Positions 1-6,351 of a stretch of 6,838 bases of DNA are shown one piece after another. The first letter of the stretch is position 1. Each line of letters opens with the position of its first letter. The position numbers and the translations under genes were made by a program. The notes below the pieces were generated by a model. That model ran no database searches, was not told the DNA's origin, and worked only from the letters and a program-made list of their open reading frames with translations. The stretch comes from Nitriliruptoraceae bacterium (GTDB taxonomy: Bacteria; Actinomycetota; Nitriliruptoria; Nitriliruptorales; Nitriliruptoraceae), in the NCBI GenBank assembly GCA_007134165.1, contig SLLJ01000447.1, forward strand, positions 1 to 6,838, written 5' to 3'.

Positions 1-661
1 CGCCGGCCGCGCGGGCCGCGAGCACCGCGTCGCGCAACGCCAGCGGCAGCGCCCGGGCGGTGGCCCGCTGGGCGGGGTCCAGCCGCCGGTTGCGGCTCGA
101 GCGCGCCAGCCCGTCGGGCTCGCGTACGGTCGGGGCGGCCACGACCTCGACCGGCAGGTCCAGGTCGGCGACCAGCCGTTGCACCACCGCGAGCTGCTGG
201 CGGTCCTTGCGTCCGAACACGGCCAGGTCGGGGCCGACGATGCCGAGCAGCTTGGTGACCACGGTCGCCACCCCGTCGAAGTGGCCGGGCCGTGACGCCC
301 CGCACAGCCGGTCGGTGAGCCCGGCGACGTGCACCGTGGTCAGCGCCGGACGCGGGTAGATCTCGGCGAGCGCGGGCGCGAACACCGCCACCGGCGCCTG
401 GGTCGCGAGCGGTGCGAGGGCCTGCTCGTCACGGGCGAGGTCACGGGGGTAGGCGGCGAGGTCATCCGCACGGTCGAACTGCGTCGGGTTGACGAACACG
501 CTGACCACGACCGTGTCGGCCTGAGCCGCCGCCAGCCGCACCAGCGCGAGGTGCCCTTCGTGCAGCGCGCCCATGGTGGGCACCAGGCCCACCCGGTGGC
601 CGCTGCGGCGGGCAGCGGCCACGTGGGCACGGACCTCGGCGATGGTGGTCAGGCGCAGCAC
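1..661 (-). CDS. panC: Pantoate--beta-alanine ligase (pantothenate synthetase), 5' part, cut by window edge
   Basis: PanC condenses pantoate with beta-alanine, using ATP through a pantoyl-adenylate, to make pantothenate for coenzyme A; it is cytosolic. The 220 codons in the window read through without a stop to the left edge, so roughly the last quarter is missing (the family is usually about 280-300 residues). Visible motifs are the nucleotide-binding PTMGALHEGH at residues 28-37 (HIGH-like, H34 and H37), VNPTQF at 57-62, RLCGASRPGHFDG at 118-130, FGRKDRQQL at 149-157 and VREPDGLARSSRN at 179-191. In FGRKDRQQL the usual Glu before Lys-Asp is Arg, while the Lys, Asp and second Gln remain. The start is GTG at 661-659, preceded by GGGAG five bases upstream and placed 15 bp after the DUF2520 stop, so it is probably the last visible gene of the same transcript. 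Identity is secure from the motifs. Confidence 0.95.
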   Translation of the reverse strand, partial: MLRLTTIAEVRAHVAAARRSGHRVGLVPTMGALHEGHLALVRLAAAQADTVVVSVFVNPTQFDRADDLAAYPRDLARDEQALAPLATQAPVAVFAPALAEIYPRPALTTVHVAGLTDRLCGASRPGHFDGVATVVTKLLGIVGPDLAVFGRKDRQQLAVVQRLVADLDLPVEVVAAPTVREPDGLARSSRNRRLDPAQRATARALPLALRDAVLAARAAG

Positions 662-666
662 CCGGG

Positions 667-671
667 CTCCC
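667..671 (-). promoter_or_regulatory. Ribosome binding site of panC
   Basis: GGGAG on the minus strand lies five bases before the GTG at 661. It fixes that GTG as the start, in preference to the in-frame GTG and ATG codons further in, and fits in the 15-bp gap after the preceding gene. Confidence 0.6.
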
Positions 672-676
672 GTGGC

Positions 677-1567
677 TTACGACGGCGTGTCCACGCTAGG
701 CGAGAGCAGCGCGGCGAGCAGCGCGTGCTGGTCGGCGGGCAGACCCGGCGCGACCTGGGTCAGCAGCACCTGCGACAGCGACCGGTAGGCGTCGGCGAGT
801 TCGGGCAGGTCGCGCTCGAGGGCGTCGAGGTGGGTGCGCACCGTGCCGACATCGCCGCGCACGACCGGGCCGGTCAGCGCCGCGGCACCATGCTCGAGCG
901 CGTTGGCGGCGCTCGCCCGCACCAACGGACCGAGGAACGCCGCCGGATCCTCGATGCCGGCGGCAAGCAGCAGCCGCCGGGCGAGCACCACCGCCGCCCC
1001 GACGGTGTTGGAGCCGACCGCGAGCCCGGCGTGGTACAGCCCCCGCACGTCGTCACGCAGGTCGGTGGGCTCGCCGCCGAGGTCGGTGACCAGCGCATGC
1101 GCCCAGCCGCGGTCGGCGCTCCGGGCGCTCACCGCCCACGCCACGCCGAGCAGCAGGTCGGGGTCGGTGCTGCCCGCCGGCACCGTCATGGCCGGGTGAC
1201 ACCCGGCGGTGCCGGCTCCGGCCCGGGCTGCGGCCGACAGCACCTCGAGCCCCCGCGAGCCGGCCACGTGCACCACCCGCCGACCCTCACCGACCGCCCC
1301 GGCCAGCGCCAGCTCACGGGCGAGCGGCTCGAGGGCGTCGTCGGGCACGGCGAGCACGACCAGCCGGCCCCGTCGTGCCGCCTCGACGACGTCGTCGCAG
1401 GGCCGGGCGCCAGCCACCAGCTGGGCCAGCCGCGCACGAGCCTCGGGCTGCCCGCCGCCGACCGCCCGCACGCGCCAGCCGGACCGGGTCAGCGCCGCGG
1501 CCAGCAGCGTGCCGAGGCGGCCGGGACCAAGGATCGCGGCGTCGCGCTCCCCCGGCGGGCTCACCAC
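677..1567 (-). CDS. Rossmann-fold oxidoreductase-like protein with DUF2520 domain
   Basis: A predicted NAD(P)-dependent oxidoreductase of unproven substrate, 296 residues, a normal length for the family. The N-terminal Rossmann part shows a nucleotide-binding loop GPGRLG at residues 14-19, VPDD at 74-77, VHVAGSRGLEVL at 99-110 and CHPAMTVP at 123-130 (usually HPLQTF in relatives). The helical DUF2520 part has YHAGLAVGSN at 178-187 and LTGPVVRGD at 231-239, resembling the C-terminal substrate domain of 6-phosphogluconate and ketopantoate reductases. Two adjacent GTG codons (1567 and 1564) can start it. The second gives a 4-bp GTGA overlap with the folK stop, and neither has a strong Shine-Dalgarno, so translation is probably coupled to folK. 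Its position directly before panC suggests, but does not show, a role in pantoate formation. Family assignment is strong; function is inference. Confidence 0.88.
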   Translation of the reverse strand: MVSPPGERDAAILGPGRLGTLLAAALTRSGWRVRAVGGGQPEARARLAQLVAGARPCDDVVEAARRGRLVVLAVPDDALEPLARELALAGAVGEGRRVVHVAGSRGLEVLSAAARAGAGTAGCHPAMTVPAGSTDPDLLLGVAWAVSARSADRGWAHALVTDLGGEPTDLRDDVRGLYHAGLAVGSNTVGAAVVLARRLLLAAGIEDPAAFLGPLVRASAANALEHGAAALTGPVVRGDVGTVRTHLDALERDLPELADAYRSLSQVLLTQVAPGLPADQHALLAALLSPSVDTPS

Positions 1568-2154
1568 GGACCGAGCTCTTCGCCCTCGGGGCGGGAGAAG
1601 CTGGCGCGGCCACCGACGGGACCCTCGGGCCGGGCGCGACGCCCGCCGGGGACGTCCTCGAGCCGCACGACCAACTCGATGTCCTCGATCGGAGCGAGCG
1701 CGGCCAGCAGCGTGGTGAGCCGGCGGCCGTCGGGCAGCCGACCGCCGGGCAGCACCTCGAGCAACGGCACGAGTACGAAGGCGCGCTCAGCGATGCGGGG
1801 ATGCGGCAGGGTCAACGTGGGGGTGTCCAGCACCTGCTCGCCGACCAGCAGCAGGTCGATGTCCAGGGTGCGCGGCCCCCAGCGCACCTCCTGGCGGCGG
1901 TCGCGGCCGAACGCGGCCTCGATGAGCTGGGTCTCGGCCAGCAGCGCGTGCGGGTCGAGCGTGGTGCGCGCCCGGACCACCAGGTTGTGGAACGGCTCCT
2001 GCTCCACGCCGCCCCACGGGGGCGTCTCGTACACCCCCGAGAGGTCCTCGACCGCCAGCCCGTCGACGTCGTTGAGCGCGTGCACCGCCGCGGTCAACGT
2101 CTCGAGCGCATCGCCGACGTTGCTGCCGAGTCCGAGCAGCGTGAGCTCGCTCAT
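1561..2154 (-). CDS. folK: 2-amino-4-hydroxy-6-hydroxymethyldihydropteridine pyrophosphokinase (HPPK)
   Basis: FolK transfers pyrophosphate from ATP to 6-hydroxymethyl-7,8-dihydropterin, giving the substrate that FolP uses. Diagnostic motifs are GLGSNVGD at residues 8-15, YETPPWG at 42-48, EPFHNLV at 53-59, the metal-binding RWGPRTLDIDLLL at 91-103 with D98 and D100, and LPHPRIAERAFVLVPL at 117-132. The kinase core ends near residue 163, the usual family length. About 34 further residues rich in Arg, Gly, Pro and Glu form a tail that ends in GEELGPW. The ATG at 2154 overlaps the folB stop as ATGA, with GGAG six bases upstream (2161-2164). The stop overlaps the start of the DUF2520 gene. Identity is secure; the role of the tail is unknown. 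Confidence 0.95.
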   Translation of the reverse strand: MSELTLLGLGSNVGDALETLTAAVHALNDVDGLAVEDLSGVYETPPWGGVEQEPFHNLVVRARTTLDPHALLAETQLIEAAFGRDRRQEVRWGPRTLDIDLLLVGEQVLDTPTLTLPHPRIAERAFVLVPLLEVLPGGRLPDGRRLTTLLAALAPIEDIELVVRLEDVPGGRRARPEGPVGGRASFSRPEGEELGPW

Positions 2155-2510
2155 GACCGGCTCCGGTGCAGCGTGACCGCGACCTCCCGGGCCACGACCG
2201 GCAACGGCGCGTTGGGCTTGTGCACGGTGACCCGCACCCCCGCCACGCGAGGATCCTGCAGGCAGCGCTCGGCGAGACGTCCGGCGAGGTGCTCGATGAG
2301 GTCGCAGGGCTCGCCGGCCACCACCTCGGCGAGTTGGGCCGAGAGCGTGCCGTAGTCGACGGTGTCGGCCAGCGCATCCGAGCGGGCGGCGGGCCCGAGG
2401 TCGACCTCGAGCACCACGTCGACCACGAAACGTTGCCCGTAGGTGCGCTCGTGGGGCAGCACCCCGTGGTGCCCGAAGACCTCGAGCCCGGTGATGGCGA
2501 TGTGGTCCAC
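2151..2510 (-). CDS. folB: Dihydroneopterin aldolase
   Basis: FolB cleaves 7,8-dihydroneopterin to 6-hydroxymethyl-7,8-dihydropterin and glycolaldehyde, feeding FolK. At 119 residues it has the normal family length. Motifs are GHHGVLPHERTYGQRFVVDV at residues 13-32 (E21 matching the conserved active-site Glu), DTVDYGTL at 49-56 with Tyr53, DLIEHLAGRLA at 70-80 with Glu73, and VTVHKPNAPLP at 94-104 with K98 matching the catalytic Lys. In this family the protein works as a ring of subunits in the cytosol. It starts at GTG 2510, three bases after the folP stop, and its last four bases overlap the folK start, so the three pterin genes look translationally coupled. Identity is secure from the motif set. 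Confidence 0.95.
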   Translation of the reverse strand: MDHIAITGLEVFGHHGVLPHERTYGQRFVVDVVLEVDLGPAARSDALADTVDYGTLSAQLAEVVAGEPCDLIEHLAGRLAERCLQDPRVAGVRVTVHKPNAPLPVVAREVAVTLHRSRS

Positions 2511-2513
2511 GTC

Positions 2514-3608
2514 TCAGCCTCCCGGCGTCGGTCGGGCGGTGGCCACCGCGTGGGCGAGCGCCACGGCCCGTCGGGTCTCGGCCACGTCGTGCACCCGCAG
2601 CAACCGGGCGCCGCCAGCGACGGCCAGCGCGGCCACCGCCAGGCTGGCCTCGAGCCGGTCGCCCGGGTCGTCGACCCCGGTGACCGCACCGAGGAAGGAC
2701 TTGCGCGACGCCCCGATGAGCACCGGCCGGCCGAGCGAGGTCAGCTCGCGGGTGGCACCCACCAGCGCGAGGTTGTGCGCGGTGGTCTTGCCGAAGCCGA
2801 GCCCCGGGTCGACGAGCACCCGCTCACGGGCGATGCCGGCCGCTTCGAGCTCGGCGAGCCGGATGGCGAGATGGTCGAACACCTCGGCGACGACATCGAG
2901 GTAGCGCGGGTCGCGCTGCATGCTGCGGGGCGTGCCGCGCAGGTGCATCAGCACGTAGGGCACCCCGAGCTCGGCGACACACGGCAGCAGCTCGGGATCG
3001 AACGCGCCGGCCGAGACGTCGTTGACGAGCACCGCGCCGGCCTCGACGGCGGCCCGGGCCACCGCGGCCTTGGAGGTGTCGACCGAGGTGCGCACCCCGG
3101 CGGCAGCCAGCGCCGTGACGACCGGCACGACCCGCTCGACCTCGACCTCGACCGGCACGGGGTCGGCTCCCGGGCGGGTGGACTCACCCCCGACATCCAC
3201 GAGGTCGGCGCCGGCTGCGGCCAGCGTGTGCCCGGCACGCACGGCGACGTCGGTCCGGGCATACCGCCCGCCGTCGGAGAACGAGTCGGGGGTGACGTTG
3301 AGCACGCCCATGATCAGCGGCCGCGCCGAGGTGGGCAGCACCCCCGCGGGGGTGTCAAGGTCCGGCGGCGGGGCCGCGAAGGCGGCCAGCGCCCGGCGCA
3401 GCGGCGGGGCCAGCGTGGTGCGCTCTGCGCTCGTGACGGCCGCGAGCAGCTCCTCGGCCCGGGTCACCGCGTCGAGCCGACCGTGGTGCACCGCGGCCAC
3501 ACCGCGGGCGGGCAGGGCGGCGGCCACCGCCTCGGGCCGCTGAAGCCCGCCGATCACCAGGTGCGCGGCGCCGTCGCCCAGCCGTTGGCGCACGCGCACC
3601 GTGAGCAT
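2514..3608 (-). CDS. folP: Dihydropteroate synthase with N-terminal extension
   Basis: FolP joins hydroxymethyldihydropterin pyrophosphate to p-aminobenzoate to form dihydropteroate; it is the sulfonamide target. The TIM-barrel core begins near residue 96 and shows GVLNVTPDSFSDGG at 101-114, GGESTRPGA at 140-148, SVDTSK at 175-180, the ND pair at 196-197, MHLRGTP at 221-227, DPGLGFGKT at 267-275, GASRKSF at 299-305 and a terminal RVHDV at 338-342. At 364 residues it is about 90 longer than a typical FolP. The excess is N-terminal and has stretches such as LVIGGLQ (17-23) and GVAAVHHGRLD (36-46), reminiscent of the N-terminal region found in some Firmicutes-type and Thermus-type DHPS. The ATG at 3608 is four bases after the folE stop, has no clear Shine-Dalgarno, and probably relies on coupling. 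Enzyme identity is secure; the extension's relationship is inference. Confidence 0.95.
   Translation of the reverse strand: MLTVRVRQRLGDGAAHLVIGGLQRPEAVAAALPARGVAAVHHGRLDAVTRAEELLAAVTSAERTTLAPPLRRALAAFAAPPPDLDTPAGVLPTSARPLIMGVLNVTPDSFSDGGRYARTDVAVRAGHTLAAAGADLVDVGGESTRPGADPVPVEVEVERVVPVVTALAAAGVRTSVDTSKAAVARAAVEAGAVLVNDVSAGAFDPELLPCVAELGVPYVLMHLRGTPRSMQRDPRYLDVVAEVFDHLAIRLAELEAAGIARERVLVDPGLGFGKTTAHNLALVGATRELTSLGRPVLIGASRKSFLGAVTGVDDPGDRLEASLAVAALAVAGGARLLRVHDVAETRRAVALAHAVATARPTPGG
2518..2523 (-). promoter_or_regulatory. Ribosome binding site of folB
   Basis: GGGAGG lies seven bases upstream of the GTG at 2510, inside the last codons of folP. It supports GTG as the true folB start although no ATG is available nearby. 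Confidence 0.65.
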
Positions 3609-3612
3609 GGGC

Positions 3613-4281
3613 CTACAGCCGGCCGCGCAGCAGCGCGAGCGCCTCGGTGCGGGTGGCGGGCTCGTCGCGGAACTGCCCGCGAACGGTCGAGGTGACCGTC
3701 TCCGCGCCGGGCTTGCGGATCCCGCGCATCTCCATGCAGAAGTGCCGGGCCTCGATCACGACCATCACCCCGCGGGGGTCCAGGGCCCGCTCCAGCGCGT
3801 CGGCGATCATGGTGGTCAGCCGCTCCTGCAGGCCAGGGCGCTTGGCGCACACGTCGACGAGCCGCGCGAGCTTGGACAGTCCCGTGACCTGTCCGTGCTC
3901 ACCGGGCAGGTAGGCGACGTGTGCGCGGCCGACGAACGGCACGAGATGGTGCTCACAGGTCGAGTGGAACGGGATGTCGCGCATCATGACGATCTCGTCG
4001 TGCGACTCGTCGAAGGTGACCGACAGTACGTCGGCGGGGTCGACGAGGAGCCCGGCGAACAACTCGTCGTAGCCGCGGGCCACCCGGGCAGGGGTGTCGA
4101 CGATGCCGGGACGGTCGGGGTCCTCCCCGATCGCTTCGAAGATCATGCGCACCGCCTGCTCGATCTTGTCGTGATCGAACACCGCCGAGGGCTCGAGCCC
4201 GGTGATGTGGCGGATGCGAGCGGCGATCTCGTCCTCCGGATCGGGTTCGGCGGGGGGCTGGGGAAGCGGGTGCACGGACAC
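3613..4281 (-). CDS. folE: GTP cyclohydrolase I (type IA)
   Basis: FolE converts GTP to 7,8-dihydroneopterin triphosphate and formate, the committed step into folate. It is a 222-residue cytosolic enzyme that in this family assembles as a decamer. The zinc site is visible as STCEHH at residues 107-112 (C109, H112 as ligands, H111 catalytic by analogy with E. coli) together with HFCMEMRG at 180-187 (C182). Other family signatures are RPGIVDTPARVARGY at 57-71, GRAHVAYLP at 118-126, GLSKLARLVDV at 134-144 and TSTVRGQF at 197-204. An acidic, proline-rich leader of about 20 residues precedes the core. It starts at GTG 4281 with AGGAG six bases upstream, 47 bp after ftsH, and it opens the tightly packed folate cluster. 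Because the Cys ligands are intact, this is the zinc-dependent FolE and not the unrelated FolE2 type. Confidence 0.96.
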   Translation of the reverse strand: MSVHPLPQPPAEPDPEDEIAARIRHITGLEPSAVFDHDKIEQAVRMIFEAIGEDPDRPGIVDTPARVARGYDELFAGLLVDPADVLSVTFDESHDEIVMMRDIPFHSTCEHHLVPFVGRAHVAYLPGEHGQVTGLSKLARLVDVCAKRPGLQERLTTMIADALERALDPRGVMVVIEARHFCMEMRGIRKPGAETVTSTVRGQFRDEPATRTEALALLRGRL

Positions 4282-4287
4282 GTTCGG

Positions 4288-4292
4288 CTCCT
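4288..4292 (-). promoter_or_regulatory. Ribosome binding site of folE
   Basis: AGGAG sits six bases before the GTG at 4281 within the 47-bp ftsH-folE spacer. It is a clear Shine-Dalgarno and fixes the GTG start. No terminator-like inverted repeat was seen in the spacer, so ftsH and folE may share a transcript. Confidence 0.7.
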
Positions 4293-4328
4293 GGCGCTGG
4301 GGCGGTGTCGTGGGTGCTTCGTCGCCCG

Positions 4329-6311
4329 TCAGGCCGTGGACGAGCCCGGCTGAGCATGCGCACGCGCCTGACCGTTGCCGCCGGTGCCGTTGGTCGCGCC
4401 GACCCGACGCAGCCGTTCGACGACCTCGCTGGGGTCATCGGCGATCGGCGCGGGCAGCGCACGACTCGGGCGCTGCCGAACCGGGGTGAGCAGGTCGAGC
4501 AGCCGCTGGCCCTCGACGGTCTCGACCTCGAGCAGGGCGGCCGCCAAGCTCTCGAGCACGTCGTCGTTCTCGACCAGCACCTCGAGTGCCTCGTCATGGG
4601 CCTCGTCGAGCAGCGCGCGGATCTCCTCGTCGATCTGGAAAGCCACCGCCGAGGAGTAGTCGGGCTCGTGACCGAACTCCTTGCCGAGGAACGGCTGGGA
4701 ATCGGAGTGGCCGAGCTTGATCGGCCCGAGTCGGGAGCTCATGCCGTACTGGGTGGTCATCTCCCGGGCCACGCTGGTGGCCTTCTCGATGTCGTTGGAC
4801 GCCCCGGTGGTGATGTCGCCGATCTTGATCGACTCGGCCACGCGGCCACCAAGCATCATCGCCAGCTTGTCCATCAGCTCGCCCCGGGTGGCGTACGAGC
4901 GGTCCTCGGTGGGCAGCGCCATGGTGTAGCCGCCGGCGCGGCCACGCGGGATGATCGTGATCTTGTGGATCGGGTCGCTGTGGGGCAGCGCATGCCCGAC
5001 GATGGCGTGGCCGGCCTCGTGGTAGGCGGTGATCGTGCGCTCACGCTCGCTCATCAGGCGGGACTTGCGCTCCGGGCCGGCGATGACCCGGTCGATGGAC
5101 TCGGCGAGTTCGGCCGCGGCGATCTCCTGCTTGCCGAACCGGGCGGCGAGCAGGGCCCCCTCGTTGATGAGGTTGGCGAGGTCCGCACCGGTGAAGCCCG
5201 GCGTCTGGCGGGCGAGGACCGACAGGTCGACGTCGTCGGCCAGTGGCTTGCCCCGCGCGTGGACCTTCAGGATCGCCTCGCGGCCGACCAGGTCGGGCCG
5301 GTCGACGACGATCTGGCGGTCGAAACGACCGGGGCGCAGCAGCGCCGGGTCGAGGATGTCGGGCCGGTTGGTGGCCGCGATGAGGATGACGGCGGTGCGC
5401 TGGTCGAAACCGTCCATCTCCACGAGCAGCTGGTTGAGCGTCTGTTCACGTTCGTCGTGGCCGCCGCCCATCCCCGCCCCACGGTGCCGGCCGACCGCGT
5501 CGATCTCGTCGACGAAGATGATCGCCGGGGCGTTGGTCTTGGCCTGCTCGAACAGGTCACGCACCCGTGAGGCGCCCACCCCGACGAACATCTCGACGAA
5601 GTCCGACCCGGAGATCGAGAAGAACGGCACGCCGGCCTCGCCGGCCACCGCCCGGGCCAGCAGCGTCTTGCCGGTGCCGGGCGGGCCGAACAGCAGCACG
5701 CCCTTGGGGATCTTGGCACCCATCGACTGGAACTTGGCGGGGGTCTCGAGGAACTCCTTGATCTCGCGCAACTCCTCGATCGCGGAGTCGGCCCCGGCGA
5801 CGTCGGAGAAGGTGACCTTGGGGGCGTCCTTGGACACCTGCTTGGCCTTGGACTTCCCGAACTGCATGACCCGGCCGCCACCGCCCTGCATGTTCTGCAT
5901 CAGCAGGAAGAACACGACCAGGATCAGCATGAACGGCAGCACCGTGGCCAGGATCGAGGTCAGCGCGCCGGGCTGCTCGGGGTCGAACTCGACCGATCCG
6001 ATCAGGCCCTGGTCGATCCAGGTGGCGATTTGCTCGTCGTTGATGTCACGGTTGTAGGTGGTGCGGAACGGCCGCGAGGCCCCGCCGTCGCTCAGCTCCC
6101 CCTCGATGGTGTCGGAGCGGTTGCCGATGCGGGTGACGGCGAGTTCCCGACCCGAAAGCTGCCCGGCCTGGACGGCAGAGGAGAACTCGGTCCAGGTCAG
6201 CTCGCCGGGCGCGGCCGCACCCTGCACCATGCTTACGCCGAGCCACATCGCCACCACGAGGGCGATGACCCACGGCAGTGGGCCCTTGAGGTAACGCTGG
6301 CCAGGCTTCAC
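4329..6311 (-). CDS. ftsH: ATP-dependent zinc metalloprotease FtsH
   Basis: FtsH is a hexameric inner-membrane AAA+ protease that extracts and degrades misfolded membrane proteins and selected cytosolic regulators. From the GTG at 6311 it has 660 residues. In order: a first membrane segment about 12-30, an extracytoplasmic domain about 31-115, a second membrane segment about 117-138, then the cytosolic part. The AAA module has Walker A GPPGTGKT at 209-216, pore motif FVG at 242-244, Walker B IIFVDEID at 264-271, sensor N315 and the second region of homology with RPGRFDR at 326-332. The protease part has HEAGH at 431-435 and a third zinc ligand, probably D507, in TTGASND. The C-terminal tail, from about residue 611, is low in complexity and ends Gly/Ala/Ser-rich. 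This start is chosen because KGPLPWVIALVV just after it matches the usual FtsH N-terminus. The same frame stays open upstream to 6554, but that part is repeat-derived. The Shine-Dalgarno is weak. Confidence 0.96.
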   Translation of the reverse strand: MKPGQRYLKGPLPWVIALVVAMWLGVSMVQGAAAPGELTWTEFSSAVQAGQLSGRELAVTRIGNRSDTIEGELSDGGASRPFRTTYNRDINDEQIATWIDQGLIGSVEFDPEQPGALTSILATVLPFMLILVVFFLLMQNMQGGGGRVMQFGKSKAKQVSKDAPKVTFSDVAGADSAIEELREIKEFLETPAKFQSMGAKIPKGVLLFGPPGTGKTLLARAVAGEAGVPFFSISGSDFVEMFVGVGASRVRDLFEQAKTNAPAIIFVDEIDAVGRHRGAGMGGGHDEREQTLNQLLVEMDGFDQRTAVILIAATNRPDILDPALLRPGRFDRQIVVDRPDLVGREAILKVHARGKPLADDVDLSVLARQTPGFTGADLANLINEGALLAARFGKQEIAAAELAESIDRVIAGPERKSRLMSERERTITAYHEAGHAIVGHALPHSDPIHKITIIPRGRAGGYTMALPTEDRSYATRGELMDKLAMMLGGRVAESIKIGDITTGASNDIEKATSVAREMTTQYGMSSRLGPIKLGHSDSQPFLGKEFGHEPDYSSAVAFQIDEEIRALLDEAHDEALEVLVENDDVLESLAAALLEVETVEGQRLLDLLTPVRQRPSRALPAPIADDPSEVVERLRRVGATNGTGGNGQARAHAQPGSSTA

Positions 6312-6345
6312 TCGGCACCCATCTCGTCCGTCCGGAGAGAGTTCG

Positions 6346-6351
6346 ATGCTA
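6346..6351 (-). promoter_or_regulatory. Possible -10 element for the ftsH transcript
   Basis: TAGCAT on the minus strand fits the TAnnnT form of a housekeeping -10 box and is one of the few AT-containing hexamers between the repeats and the ftsH GTG. It would give a leader of about 30 bases. No convincing -35 hexamer stands 16-19 bases upstream, so this is a tentative call from composition and position only. Confidence 0.25.

Noticed and set aside
329..2176. Plus-strand open frame of 615 codons antisense to panC, DUF2520 gene and folK
   Set aside because: Its protein is His/Arg/Gly/Pro-rich with no family motif, and it lies wholly opposite secure genes. Long antisense frames are expected at this GC content.
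2948..3262. Minus-strand 104-codon frame inside folP
   Set aside because: It is an alternate-frame shadow, Pro/Arg/Ser-rich, within the FolP catalytic core; no separate start signal.
2166..3695. Plus-strand open frame of 509 codons antisense to folB and folP
   Set aside because: Same composition signature and no motifs; the opposite strand carries unmistakable FolB and FolP motifs.
4305..5570. Plus-strand open frame of 421 codons antisense to ftsH
   Set aside because: It is the reverse reading of the AAA and protease domains; no independent start signal or domain.
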